This document shows, piece after piece, positions 43,976-58,789 of a stretch of DNA of 64,000 nt. The first letter of the stretch is position 1, and the number at the start of each line of letters is the position of its first letter. The notes beneath the pieces are model-generated. The model was not told where the DNA came from. It worked only from the letters and a program-made list of their open reading frames with translations, and searched no databases. The translations under genes and the position numbers were made by a program. The stretch lies in the NCBI RefSeq assembly GCF_027595985.1, contig NC_073304.1, forward strand, positions 222,260,223-222,324,222, given 5' to 3'. The DNA comes from Sorex araneus (Eukaryota > Chordata > Mammalia > Eulipotyphla > Soricidae).

Positions 43976-44543
43976 GTCTGTCACTACGATGGTGAGAGAC
44001 AGGGCTCGATCCTCGTTCCTGTGGCCATGGCGGGGTAGGAGCCCTGGTGATGCCTTACAGGTTCTCTCCTGTTAGGAGGAGAGGTACGGCCAGCAGTTCC
44101 CCCAAAACTCCTGTTCCTGAGATGGGAGTTAAGGAGTGTGAGAGTGGGGTGCTGAGAGGGAAAAGGAGCATGGAAGACCGGGAAACAGAAGTGCATCCCG
44201 GGCACCTCCCCTTTGCACCCGAAGGCGGCACCTGGGCCCTGCAGCGCCCCTTGAAGGCCGCAGCACGGGTGTTTGTGGACTTGTGGCTCAGGCCCGGGAG
44301 GAGCAAAGGAGCTGTTGGGGTGTCTCTGCAAGCCACGCGGGTTCTCAGGGTATCAGAAGCAGCCACTGTACTCGCTGCCTCCCACCTCACGAGCAGGGCA
44401 GACCTCAGTGTGATCTGGGGTGCGCAGGGGTGGGGCAGCCAGCGGCCAACCTCCCGGCTCCTGCTGTCACCGTTTCCAGCTCTTTGGTTAGCTTGGTGGG
44501 GTGAGTGCCCCCCTCCAAACACCAGACCACACAGTCTTCCAAA

Positions 44544-44549
44544 AATAAA
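44544..44549 (+). terminator. TMEM101 poly(A) signal
   Basis: AATAAA lies 820 bp past the stop, followed by ATTTTATATAGATATC and then a T/G-containing stretch. Confidence 0.7.
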
Positions 44550-44570
44550 CATTTTATATAGATATCTGAC

Positions 44571-45329
44571 CTTGTGCCTTCGTTTTCCCCAGATTGCACG
44601 AGGCAGTTGGCTGGGACTGACATTGAACTTAGCAAGATTGTGTCTGGTCAGGTCCCACCTTGGTCCCCCTGTGACTATATGTGTGTGTGTCCTGTTCTCA
44701 GAGTCCCCACATTCCTGCTCTCTGAGAATCTCCTCTTCCCTGGAGTCTGGGCCTTTAACCTCACATAGTCCCTCTTGTCACTTGTCAGTTCTCTTAGGTT
44801 ACTGGAAAACCCTCTTGTGAGGGCAACTAGGAGGAGGGAAGGAACGTGGTCTGCTTGGAGGCTGACGCGAGGAAGTGGAGGCTCGGTGAAAGCGGCTGCT
44901 TCTGAGCTGCAGAGCTGGGCTCCAGGTTGCTCCCGTCTGCTGCTGCGGCCCACCTGGGCCCTCCACATCAGCCTGCTCCCAAGGGCAGCTCATGTCACAG
45001 CCCCTGGGGTCCCTGCGTGCCTCCCCAGAGAGTAGCCCCAATAGTGAGGGTTGAGAAACGTGAGGACACGTCCTGCTCCCACAAAGACTGAGCTAGAACT
45101 CCAGCGAGGCCTCGGAGGAAACAGCCGAAACTGAGCTCTGAGCCTTCCCTGGGAAAGCGGCCGGGGCAGCTGTCTGTGTGGGTGTGGATTGCAGGGCGGG
45201 GGCTACTGACGTCCCAAAGAGGGAGATGTCACTGAGCATCTCACTTCCCTCTCAAGCCCTTGGGTCCCCAGCCCTGGGGACCCTGCTCGCAGAGGGGCAC
45301 TGGCCGTTTCCTCCCAAGTGTGAGCTGAC
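44571..45329. other. TMEM101-NAGS convergent intergenic region
   Basis: About 0.75 kb between the two predicted mRNA ends. It has no SINE and no recognised gene. Confidence 0.65.
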
Positions 45330-45349
45330 TCTCCGACATGTATTCGGGT

Positions 45350-45355
45350 TTTAAT
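45350..45355 (-). terminator. Candidate NAGS poly(A) signal
   Basis: ATTAAA on the - strand lies about 335 bp past the NAGS stop. I see no AATAAA nearer, so this variant signal is the best candidate. Confidence 0.5.
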
Positions 45356-45688
45356 CAAGGCCCCCTGGAAGGCGGTGAGAGCCCGTGGGATTATCAAAGG
45401 AGAGGTGGAATAGCCAGCTGACTGCGAGGGAGCCTTGGGGCCACACAGAGACCCCTGAGGTTTGGCTCTGAGGCCCCTGCCCGCCTCCAGTTCCCTAGAC
45501 TGGCAGCTGAGGCGGAGAGTCATAGCTTTGGGACACATGTGGGGTCCGGCGGGAGGGGGGTCGCTGCCTACTGGGTTTCCCAGTCTGAGTGCCCGCCTCA
45601 GGGCAGAATATAGAATAGGGTTGTCTCCAGATCACTCCGTCTAGCCTGGGGTCGCCTGCAGTCCGCCCCGGCTGGCTGGTGGCGAGGG

Positions 45689-49377
<3,689 letters not shown>

Positions 49378-50171
49378 AGCAACCAAACGGGCCGGGCCCC
49401 CCACGAGTGAGTGTCGGGCGCGCGGGGCTCTGGGGGGCTCTTAACCCGCGCGGGGCGGGGCGGGGCGGGCCCCGGGGCGGGGCGCCGGCTGGGGGCGCGG
49501 AGCCACCCGGGGGTGAGTTTGCCCAGGCTCAGGCCGGGGTCGGGGGGCGGCGCCACAGGCTCCCCCGCCCCTGGACCGGACCCGACCCTCCGGGGACCTC
49601 AGAGCCGATCTGCAGGGTGCAGGGCCTCCTGGGTCGGCTGTGCAGGTCGCTTCCGGGAGGGGCCCGCTCCGGTCGGGGTTTCCTTGGGGCTCTGATGACC
49701 CAAAGGATTCTGACCGGGGCAAGAGAGTTGAGGTGCCTGGAAGCGGGGTGGGGGCCCAAGAAGCGGGGTAGAGTGGCCCCCATGACAGGGCAAGGGAAGT
49801 CCTGCTGAGGGAGCCGAGCAGCTGGGAATCGACTCCCGCTGAATTTTGTTCATATTCACAAATCACTTTTTTGGGAGGTGGGGGAAACAGAGTCCAAGCA
49901 CTGCTCAGAGGTTCCCGGGCTCCTTGCAATTCTCAGCCCAGTGCTTCCCCCCACCCCCACCGAGCCAGGTGACCATGTGACTTCCAGTCATCAGGAACTG
50001 GGATTCGAACCTCTGCCCTGAGCTCCCACCCTTTGGGCCTCCAACCCTCCCAGCCTCAAGTCACCTTACTAGGATTCAGGTTTGTCGTTGTTATTGTATC
50101 TCTGTGGGGCTGTGGTTAGGTCTGTGACACTTGCCATAAACAGAAGAAAACCTTAAGAATCAAGAATTAGG

Positions 50172-50345
50172 GGGAGCCGGAGCAATAGGACAGCAACGGA
50201 CCAGGTCCAATCCCTTGCACTCCATATAGTTCCCCAAACCCTGAGTGCAGAGCCAGGAGCAAGCCCTGAGCACCACCTGACATGCCACCCTGCCAAAAAG
50301 AAAATAATAATAATAATAATAGTAATAATAGTAATAAATAATTAG
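50172..50345 (+). repeat. SINE, sense, with (AAT)n tail
   Basis: The head is GGGGGAGCCGGAGCAATAGG and the body includes GAGTGCAGAGCCAGGAGC. The tail has become about eleven AAT-type units at 50305-50340. Confidence 0.78.
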
Positions 50346-50346
50346 T

Positions 50347-50512
50347 GCCAGAGACATAGGGCAGTGTATTGGGCCTCCTGAGCACTGCATGCAGGAGGCC
50401 TGGGGCCATCTCCAGTACCACTTGGTTCCTGAGCACTGCTGGGAGAGAAACCAGCACAGCCCCAAGGTGAGCCCATGAAAATCTCCAGATATAGCCCCCC
50501 AAACCATACACT
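50347..50512 (+). repeat. Old SINE, sense
   Basis: It shows GTGCCAGAGACATAGGGCAG, TGCATGCAGGAGGCCTGG and CCTGAGCACTGCTGGGAG. The 3' end grades into a CA/CACACG-rich stretch (50508-50550). Confidence 0.6.
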
Positions 50513-50774
50513 CACACGCATGCACACAGACACATGCACACGCACACAGAATAAAACATCAAAGAATGAAGGACAGAACAGCTCTTGGCGGCCTGCTGGC
50601 CCTCCTGGTGACACAGGACATTGCCGAGTGCGGCTGGACATCAGAGCTGCCCTCCCTGGACCCCGTGACGCTTCCTCCTGGTGCGTCATGGCAGGGGCAG
50701 CTGCGTGCCAGGTGCAGGCTGAGCCAAGCGCCTCCCACTTCAGCCCCACGAGCAGCCTGTTACTGTTACCCACT

Positions 50775-50930
50775 TTTCCTTTTTCTTCTTTTTGGTTTTG
50801 GGGCCACGCCTGGGCTTACTCCTGGCTCTGCTCTCAGAGATCAGGAGACTGTAGAGAGTACCAGGGATGGAGCCCGGGTCGGCCGTGTGCCAGGCAGGCG
50901 TCCCACCCTCCATCCTCCCGCTCTCTCCTG
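50775..50930 (-). repeat. SOR-type SINE, antisense
   Basis: It shows TTTTGGGGCCACGCCTGGGC, GGGATGGAGCCCGGGTCGG and CGTGTGCCAGGCAGGCG. Confidence 0.78.
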
Positions 50931-51587
50931 GTACCCCTTCAAGTGAGGACATGAAGGGTTACTAGCAGTGGAGCTGGACCTTTTTGTGCATGTTTGGGGC
51001 TGTCCGGTGGCATGGGGGTGGGGCGGCTACTCACAGCTCAGCACCAGGAAATACAGGAGGCCCTTTGGCAGGGAGGGGGCCCGGGGGTGCTGCCAGCTGT
51101 GTCCCCCTCCCGAGGGGAAGGGCTTCGTGCCTTCTGAGAAACCCAGGTTCCCACAGAAGCAAAGTTGGGGGTGGTGTCTGCCCGCCACAAGGTCTCCCCT
51201 CTGCCTCTTCCTTCTGCGTCTGCACCCTCACTGACCCCCCTCCCGCAGCCCCTGCGTCCCCAGGTTTGTTTCTTCTCCCCAGCCTCGGGGTGCTTCCGCC
51301 CCCACCCCAGTGCTTCCGATCCCCGATCCCCGTCCCAGTGCCCGCTCCCACCCTGTCTGCGGCTGGTTCTTCTCCAGCGGCTGTTCCCTGCGGGTTTCTT
51401 CACCCTTTCTGACCCCGCACCCTCCCTGCAGCAGGCCTCCCCGTGAGGCAGGAGCAAAGCTCTGGCCAGGCTGTGCCCCTCAGCCCCGGCAGCTCTCGAG
51501 CACTGGAGGGTCCCGAGGCCCTTCTGTCTCATAGGCAGCTCAACCCACTCTTTTGGGCTCCAGCCCAGAGGGCCGTGGCGCCTGCAG

Positions 51588-51623
51588 CCAATCGCCCAGG
51601 GATGCCCCAAGTAGATGATTAAC
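51588..51623. promoter_or_regulatory. Candidate NAGS enhancer: CCAAT box plus HNF1-like site
   Basis: CCAAT at 51588-51592 lies 19 bp before GTAGATGATTAAC (51611-51623). The latter matches the palindromic HNF1 pattern GTTAATNATTAAC at 11 of 13 positions. The pair is about 2.2 kb upstream of the NAGS ATG in repeat-free sequence. Human NAGS has a reported liver enhancer about 3 kb upstream with HNF1 and NF-Y sites. Equating the two is inference. Confidence 0.5.
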
Positions 51624-52249
51624 TCCAGGCCCATGACCCAGGGGCCACTGTGTGGCCACCATTTCTCTGGGGACAGGGCCCGCTCTCTGGAGACAAGTGG
51701 GGGTGCATGGGGTCAATACCCTCCACACACACACACCGCCAAGACACAGCATCCCTGGGGGTCTGCAACTTCCAGCCTGAATCTTCACTTTGTTTTCCAG
51801 AGTCTGTGTTGTCCCGGCCTGGGGCGAGACATCTGGGGGACAGTCCAGCCTTTCATCCCCAGCCCCCCCAAAGCCTCCACCCAGCAAGGGCCTCGGCCCA
51901 GCTCTGCAGAAGCTGGTGTGAAGGGCGAGATTTCCTGCCGCTGGTCTTTCTGACTGCCCCTTGGCACGGGTGGGCCAGAGTGACAGTGGCCTGGGTAGGT
52001 GAGGGGACAAGATGGGTCACTGACATGCCAGCCACAGCACATTGGGGAGGCAACACGTCGTAGTTGGCAAATGTAGAGACCCACACATCGACTGAGCTGG
52101 CCCAGACACAGGTGTGCAGAGACTGGCGTGCAGAGAGACAGGTGTGCAGTGAACTGCAGGATGCACACACAGGTGTGCAGAGAGATGGATGTGTATGGCC
52201 TGTGCAGGCTCATTTGCATTAGGAACTGAGCACACTTCCAGAAGCTTCC

Positions 52250-52990
52250 AGAAGGAGAGGAGGAAGGGAGGAAGGAAGGAAGGAAGGAAGGAAGGAAGGA
52301 AGGAAGGAAGGAAGGAAGGAAGGAAGGAAGGGAGGGAGGAAGGAAGGAAGGGAGGGAGGGAGGAAGGAAGGAAGGAAGGAAGGAAGGAAGGAAGGAAGGA
52401 AGGAAGGAAGGAAGGAAGGGAGGGAGGGAGGGAGGGAGGAAGGGAGGGAGGAAGGGAGGGAGGGAGGAAGGAAGGAAGGAAGGAAGGAAGGAAGGAAGGA
52501 AGGAAGGAAGGGAGGGAGGGAGGGAGGAAGGGAGGGAGGAAGGAAGGAAGGAAGGAAGGAAGGAAGGAAGGAAGGAAGGAAGGAAGGGAGGAAGGAAGGA
52601 AGGGAGGAAGGGAGGAAGGAAGGGAGGAAGGAAGGGAGGAAGGAAGGAAGGGAGGAAGGAAGGAAGGAAGGAAGGAAGGAAGGAAGGAAGGGAGGAAGGA
52701 AGGAAGGGAGGAAGGAAGGAAGGAAGGGAGGAAGGAAGGAAGGGAGGAAGGAAGGAAGGAAGGGAGGAAGGGAGGGAGGGAGGAAGGGAGAAAGGGAGAA
52801 AGGGAGGGAGAAAGGAAGGATGGAAGGAAGGAAGGAAAGAAGGAAGAAGGAAGGAAGGAAGGATGGAAGGAAGGAAGGAAGGAAGGAAGGAAGGAAGGAA
52901 GGAAGGAAGGAAGGAAGGAAGGAAGGAAGGAAGGAAGGAGGGAGGGAGGGAGGGAGGGAGGGAGGGAGGGAGGGAGGGAGGGAGGGAGGG
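52250..52990. repeat. Long GGAA/GGGA tetranucleotide array
   Basis: About 740 bp is nearly pure GGAA units mixed with GGGA units, purine-only on this strand. A few GATGG or GAAAG variants occur around 52790-52865. Confidence 0.98.
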
Positions 52991-53244
52991 AAATGCGTCC
53001 GTCTGAGCAAGCAGGAGGCCTAGTTGCACTGGGCGAGAGGGAGAGAGACAAGTGAGCAGCGAGGCAGATTCACCTGTCGCGGGGGCTCAGGCAGGGCTGG
53101 AGGTGGAGTCAGGGCCCCCGGTTGGGAGACGCCATTTCCATATCTTGGCAAATTCTGAGAGACCCCATGGGCAGCTCGACATGCATTCTGGGTTTCCAAA
53201 GAAAGGGTTGAGTTGAGGGGCTGGGGAGCAGGCCCAGAGGGCTG

Positions 53245-53800
53245 ACGTGGGGGCTGGGGACAGTACAGGGGGTAGGGCGCTTGCCTGGCCTGTGGCTAGC
53301 CTGGGTTTGCTCCCCTCTGAGCCTCTACATGGTCCCCGGAGCCTGCCCGGAAGGATCTCTGAGTGCAGAGACAGGAGTAAGCCCTGAGCACTGCTGGATG
53401 TGACCCAAAAACCAAAACCCGAGGGGCCGGAGTGCGCACAGCAGGTCGGGCGTTTGCCTTGCATGTGGCCAACCTGGATTCAGTCCCTGGGATACCACGG
53501 GGCCTCCCGAGTCCCTCCAGGAGTGATCCCTGAGGCCAGAGCAAAAGTAAACCCTGAGCACTGCTGAGTGTATCTCCCCCCACAAAGACAAAAACAAAAC
53601 CCCACCAGAAAAAGGACTGACGTGCACGTTTTGCATGAGGGAGTCCCGGGTCCGATCCTCAGCACCGCCCAGTCGCTCAGGATCTGAGTCAGAAGTAACC
53701 CTGCTCTCCGACCCAGCACTGGGAGGCCTGAGTGCAGGCAGCCGTGGTGATCCCTGAGCACAGCCAGGGGTCGCCTCCCCCTCCTCTCCCTGCAAAAAAG
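53245..53800 (+). repeat. Three diverged sense SINEs in tandem
   Basis: Copies lie at about 53245-53420 (ends GATGTGACCCAAAAACC), 53424-53590 (GGCGTTTGCCTTGCATGTGG) and 53600-53800 (GGGTCCGATCCTCAGCACC, GATCCCTGAGCACAGCC). Confidence 0.7.
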
Positions 53801-54016
53801 AGAGGAAACCAAGAGAATCATTGTCTGTGACTTCAATGACAAGTGTCTCGAAGAAGAGGAGGGAGGAAAAGGTGGACGACAGGTCAAGGTGGGTAGGGCT
53901 GGGGGAGGGCTCAGAGGGCTGGGCGCAGGCTCCACATGCGGGCTCCCTGCTTCCATCTCTCACCTTGATGCTCTCCCAAGCACTCCTCACTGGGAGCCTG
54001 CAATGAGTCCATATCT

Positions 54017-54203
54017 TTTTTTTTTTTTTTTTTTTTGGCTTTTTGGGTCACACCCGGCGATGCACAGGGATTACTCCTGGCTCTGCACTCAGGAATTACT
54101 CCTGGTAGTGCTCAGGGGGATCATATGGGATGCTGGGAATCGAATCCGGGTTGGCTGTATACAAGGCAAACGCCCTACCCGCTGTGCTATCGCACCAGTC
54201 CCA
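54017..54203 (-). repeat. SOR-type SINE, antisense, with target duplication
   Basis: A 20-base T run opens it and GCTATCGCACCAGTC closes it. CCATATCTTTTTTTT occurs at 54009-54023 and again at 54202-54216. Confidence 0.9.
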
Positions 54204-54213
54204 TATCTTTTTT

Positions 54214-54582
54214 TTTAAGGGGTGTTTTGGCCACGTCTGGCAATACTCAGGGCTTACTCCTGGCTCTGTGCTCAGAGATCACTCTTTTTTTTTTTTCAAT
54301 TCTTTTTGGGTCACTTTTTGGTAACCCAGCGATGCTCAGGGGTTACTCCTGGCTCTGCACTCAGGAATTACTCCTGGCAGTACTTGGGGAACTGTATGGG
54401 ATGCCGGGGATTGAACCCGGGTCAGTCGCATGCAAGGCAAATGCCCTACCCGCTGTGCTATTACCCTTCAGAGATCACACTTGGTGGTTCTTGGAAGACC
54501 ATATGTAGTGCCAGGGATGGAGCCCCCTGCAAGGCCGAGTGCAAGGCCACTGTACCTGCCAGTTACTGTCCCCCCAGCCTCA
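54214..54582 (-). repeat. SINE, antisense, split by a younger SINE
   Basis: The 3' half is 54214-54282 (GGCCACGTCTGGCAATACTC) and the rest resumes at 54479 (GGTGGTTCTTGGAAGACCAT) to 54582. Confidence 0.8.
54283..54467 (-). repeat. SOR-type SINE nested in an older SINE
   Basis: TCAGAGATCAC occurs at 54272-54282 and 54468-54478, an 11-bp target duplication inside the host SINE. The start has a local duplication (GGGTCACTTTTTGGTAACCC). Confidence 0.88.
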
Positions 54583-54585
54583 TTT

Positions 54586-54955
54586 CATATTTTTTTTTCT
54601 TTTTGAAGGGGCTACACCTGGCAGGGCTCAGGGCTTACTTCCGGTTCTGCACTCAGGGATCACTCCTGGAAGAACTTGGGGGACTATATGGTTACCCGGA
54701 GTTGCTTGTAATATGCCAGGCAAGCGCCCACCTTTCGCTCCAGTCCCTGGATTCCGTCTAGTTTTTGTTTTGTTTTGGGGTTGCGCACAGTGGGACTCAA
54801 GCATTATTCCTGGCTCTGAATTCAGAAATCACTCCTGATGGTGCTTGAGGGACCATATGGGATGCTGGGGATCAAACCCAGGTCAGTCATGTGCAAGGCA
54901 AACGTCCCCATCCTACCTCCTACCCTACCCGCTGGGCTCTAGCTCTGGCTCTTTT
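54586..54955 (-). repeat. Two tandem antisense SINEs
   Basis: Copy one (54586-54750) has GGGGCTACACCTGGCAGGGC. Copy two (54762-54955) has GATGCTGGGGATCAAACCC and a small insertion (CCATCCTACCTCC) before the head. Confidence 0.75.
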
Positions 54956-55566
54956 AACACACATATTAAATGCAGCAAAACAAGGTGTCTTGGATTTACT
55001 GCAAAGTGCTTGTGGGGGAAAGAGGGATGAGAACAGAGAAGAGGCTTTGCGTGAGTTAGGGAGCTCGATGACGGGAAAAGAGACTCGTTACATTCTCTCT
55101 CGGCTCCTTCGCTTTCTTGGACATTTTCAAAACAAAAGACACTGCCATGAGTTCCCATCTGTGCTAGTGTCAAGCTTGATATAGTGTAAATACTTCACAA
55201 AAACTGGTTTTCTTTTTCCTGGATATATTTTCCCTCCAAGGCATAAACAGGTGAAACATTAAACACTACACGAATACTCAGTGCAAGGTGGAGGAGGCAA
55301 TCCCTTGACGTGTGAATTTAGAATTTCCTGCACCCGGAGAAGTAGTGCAGGACTTTGCAAGAGTGGTCAGGAACTCAAGCCTCTGGCTTCCTCGACACCT
55401 GCCGTGAGATGCTGGCCCCTCCCTGGTGGGTCTGGAAGCTCTTCTGTCCGGCACCCCTTGCACTGCCAGCCATTTCTAGCAGTACTGCAACCGAGTATGT
55501 GTGAGCACCACAGAGAAGGGGTGCGGCCTATGTCTGATGAATCGCAACTATAAAAGGGGCGCTACA

Positions 55567-55745
55567 GGGCGGGAGCCATAGTCCAGCCGGGAGGACGTTT
55601 GCCTTTGCATGCGGCAGACCTGGCTTTGACCTTCCGGCATCCCACATGGTCCCCCAGCACCGCCTAGAGTGATTCCCGAGTTCCGAGCCAGGAATAACCC
55701 TGGCGCATCGCCGGGTGTGCGCCTCTGCCACCCCCACCCCCCAAA
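55567..55745 (+). repeat. SOR-type SINE, sense, diverged
   Basis: It shows GGGCGGGAGCCATAGTCCAG, GCCTTTGCATGCGGCAGACC and CATCGCCGGGTGTGCGCC. Confidence 0.8.
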
Positions 55746-55834
55746 TAAACAAATAAAAATTCCAGCACCGGGGCCAGAAGGGAAGGAAGCCTGGTGAGCA
55801 CCACACAGCCCTAAGGTGTGTCTCAAGGAGGAGC

Positions 55835-55848
55835 GCGCCCCCTGGTGA
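55835..55848 (-). promoter_or_regulatory. CTCF-like motif
   Basis: On the - strand TCACCAGGGGGCGC matches the CTCF core at 13 of 14 positions. It is the best such match I noticed in the window. Confidence 0.5.
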
Positions 55849-56044
55849 GCGTACGGGGAAGCACAGCAACTAGAGGCATCTCGGTGAGCCGCGGGTCCTG
55901 CGCGCGAGCACCTGAACTAGAGTCCAGTGTGGGACCCTCGGCCAGAGCACCACGGCTGAGCTCATCACAGCAACAACATCAACAAGGAGAGGACGTGGGG
56001 GAGGAGGGCTAAACCTGAGCAGGAACCAATGCAGGGGCCCCCGA

Positions 56045-56190
56045 GAGATAACACCCGGCGAGGCGATTGCACTGGAGGCAGGGGACCCAGGCAGGATCCC
56101 CAGAACCGCACTTGGGCCCCTGAGCATCTCTAGGAGTGAGCCCTGAGCGCAGTCAGTGTGGGCCAAACCTTCCCGAGAAAGGGATAAGAA
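56045..56190 (+). repeat. Old SINE, sense
   Basis: GGCGAGGCGATTGCACTGG, CCAGGCAGGATCCCCAG and GAGTGAGCCCTGAGCGCAGT are kept. Confidence 0.55.
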
Positions 56191-56362
56191 GAGGAAAGGA
56201 AAGAAAAGAAAAGGGGGGGAAAAAGAAACAAAAGGGAAAAAATGAAACAAAGCACAACAGTGTGTTTGGCAGAATTTACAGCCCCAAAGCAAACACCTTC
56301 CCCACCCCCCCCCCACCACCACCACCACTGTGTTCTGTTCCAAGTGTGCCATGGCCTCTTGT

Positions 56363-56376
56363 CCAGCAGGGGGAAC
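56363..56376 (+). promoter_or_regulatory. CTCF-like motif
   Basis: CCAGCAGGGGGAAC matches the CTCF core at 13 of 14 positions. Function is unknown. Confidence 0.4.
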
Positions 56377-56549
56377 CCTAGGTTCTGTCTCTGGAGGCAG
56401 CCCTGGGCTATGCAGAAAGGCAGGAACTTATTTGAAAATTCTGGTATGCGGGTTTTGTGGCTGAAATCTCCAGGCTTTCTCGGGATCGGGATGGGCTACC
56501 TTCCCCCACCTCCCTGTACTTCTGGAAGCCTTGGGAGTCACATCCACAC

Positions 56550-56900
56550 CCCAAAGAGGCCACTCAATTGAAAAGCTACTCTACCTTTACTGTCCTGATA
56601 AAAATACCGAATGCCCTGGACAAACACCATGATCTCTCACCTCTATTGCAAGTCATAATGCACAGAAGGAAAAGGAGAAAGAGTAAGAAGGAAAGTGCCT
56701 CCCACAGAGGGAGGCTGCGGGGGGAGGGGTGTTGGGGGATGGTGGTAGGGAAATAAGGGACATTGATGGTGGGAAATGTACACTGGTGGAGGGATGGTGC
56801 TGGATCTTTGTATGACTGAAACCCAATTATGAACAGCTTTGTAATGGTCTATCTCACGAATATCCAATTAAAAATTAAAAAGAAATTTTAAAAAGTAATG
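56550..56900 (+). repeat. L1-like 3'-end fragment, sense
   Basis: GGACATTGATGGTGGGAAAT, ACACTGGTGGAGGGATGG, GTATGACTGAAACCCAAT and an A-rich end match the reversed 3' part of the 9220-10547 element and the fragment at 39115. The 5' limit is uncertain. Confidence 0.7.
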
Positions 56901-57904
56901 TGGAGTTCATGCTCAGTTCAATCAGCTTAACCCATGGCTGAATAAATAGCATTATTAAAATAACATATTTTAATAATACATTTTTTTAAAAAGGTAGGAA
57001 CCGATTCTACGGTTAGGAGAGAAATGCGCGTTCACCCCTGGTAGAGATCAGAGATCACTCTGAGGTTATTAGCAGGGACCAGAGAGGGAGGAACCAAGGG
57101 CGAGGGGGCAGAGTCACCCAGAGCCCGAAAATAACCCTCGGGGACTGGGGGGGTCTTCTGATAACAGCCAACTCCTTGTAGGTAAGATCAGAGCGTGGTA
57201 TTCAGGAATTTCCTTCTCACAGCTGTGAAGGCGGGCCCAGGGCTGACAGGAAGGTGGTGCCTCCTAGCACCCCACTGCCAAAGCACCCAGGACTGGGCAG
57301 GCTGGAACTGCCCCACCCCCCAACACACACAGCGGGGGTGCCAGGAAGGGGGCAGGGGGCCATGGTGGGGGACTCACCCAGAACCCATGTGTGGAGAAGC
57401 AGTGACTGCTCACACCCACAGTGGGCGTCTGAGGAAAGGCCACTGACTTTTCCCTTTGAACGGAGGCCGAGGAGCGGATTCCCCGAGCGCCCCTGACATC
57501 AGCACAGGAGAGTTGCAGAACCCCCTACCCAGCTGAAGGGGAAACTCGGGGATGCTAAGAAGTGTGGCCGGGAAGTGGGCTGGTCCAGGAGCTCAAGAGA
57601 AATGACCTTGTCAGGAGGGGGTCTCTAGTGAGCTGGAGGCCATGGAGGCCGTGGAGGTGGAGGCCACTGAGGGGAGGAGGGGTCGGACAGCACTGGACCG
57701 GGGGTGTTGTGTATGTGAGTGTTCTGGGCGCTGTGTGGGAGCAGGTGAGGTGGTGAGAGCATCTGAACGCTCTCCGTGGCAATCTCCGGGACCCCCGCCA
57801 CGCGAGTGTGGACATGGTGTGTGTTGGAACCTGTGAGGTGTGGAGCCGACAGCATGGATGTACTTGGAGGGAGGGGAGAGCACGCTGGGCTCTCCTCGGG
57901 AGCA

Positions 57905-58005
57905 CAGGGCCCCCCTATTCCTCCTGGCAGTGCTGGGTGGGGTGCCCTATGGTGTCTGGGGACTGAACCCGGACCCCTGCGTGCAAAGCATACACCAGCC
58001 TCTTG
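57905..58005 (-). repeat. SINE fragment, antisense
   Basis: It shows GGGGACTGAACCCGGACCCC and GTGCAAAGCATACACCAGCC. Confidence 0.5.
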
Positions 58006-58082
58006 AACGCCTTCTGGCTCCCACAGGCGTCCTTGTTTTGTTGTGTGTGTTTCTGTGCTTTGTATACTCAGTGCTCAATTCC

Positions 58083-58261
58083 TTTTTGTTGTTGTTGTTG
58101 TTGTTTATTTGTTTGTTTTTGGGGTCGCCACCAGCAAGTGCCCTGGGGTTACTCCTGGCTCCACACTCAGGAATCACTCCTGGCGGGGATGCCGGGGATG
58201 GAACCCAGCGAGGCCGTGTGCAAGGCAAGCGGCCTCCCAGGGTACTATCGCTCCGTCCCCT
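58083..58261 (-). repeat. SOR-type SINE, antisense
   Basis: A TTG-repeat tail (58086-58105) replaces poly(T). It ends CTATCGCTCCGTCCCC. Confidence 0.85.
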
Positions 58262-58450
58262 CAGGGGTTAATCCCTGGAGTTAAATGTGATTCTGGCTGA
58301 TGTCAGCATGTGCCCAGATGAGGTTCATGTGTTGGTGGAGCCTTAGGGAGCTTGGGTGCAGAGCCACAGCCCTAGAGAGTTCCCTTCCTCCTCAGCCCGG
58401 GCACAGAGCTTTTTTTTTTTTTTTTTTTTTTTGGTCATTACACATGTCTG

Positions 58451-58464
58451 CCACAAGAGGGCGA
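58451..58464 (+). promoter_or_regulatory. CTCF-like motif
   Basis: CCACAAGAGGGCGA matches the CTCF core at 12 of 14 positions. It lies just after an 18-base T run. Confidence 0.4.
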
Positions 58465-58789
58465 CAGATGCACGTCCAGGCGGTACCAGGACTTTGCGTC
58501 AAGTCCCGAGGAACGTAGATCAACCGGGACAGCGGCAAGTGAGATGTCCACTCATGTCCCTTTATACCCAGGCTACAGCTCCTTCCCTAGGGCTCTGGCC
58601 ACCAACCTCGGCCAACACTTCCAGAGCAACCCTAATCGAGTGCCTTTCTTGGGTTCCCACACCATCACCCCTTTCTGTGCAAGTCCAGCCAGGGTAAGGG
58701 AGTGAGGACGCAGCCTCAGACTCTAGGGCAAAGACATTGAAGGGAGTGGGGGGTCTCTGTTGAGGGCAAAGGTGGGAAGAAGGGCTCTG

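Larger units (their letters stand above)
43725..44570 (+). other. TMEM101: TMEM101 3' untranslated region
   Basis: Non-coding sequence runs from the stop codon to the AATAAA at 44544-44549. It includes a GA/TG dinucleotide array (43835-43974), which the mature mRNA would carry. Confidence 0.7.
49700..52249. other. NAGS upstream region
   Basis: No coding gene is seen. SINEs occupy 50172-50512 and 50775-50930. Sequence at 49720-50170, 50515-50775 and 50935-52249 shows no recognised repeat. The part at 51540-51960 carries the HNF1/CCAAT motif pair. Confidence 0.65.

Noticed and set aside
49378-49404. Possible upstream start extending NAGS by nine residues
   Set aside because: The codon at that place is GTG on the - strand, not ATG. 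The ATG at 49377 has good context and gives the expected length.
51785-53055. Very long open frames (up to 414 residues) of Ser/Leu/Pro/Phe or Arg/Lys/Glu/Gly repeats on both strands
   Set aside because: They are translations of the GGAA/GGGA array. Tetranucleotide repeats with no stop stay open in every frame and are not genes.
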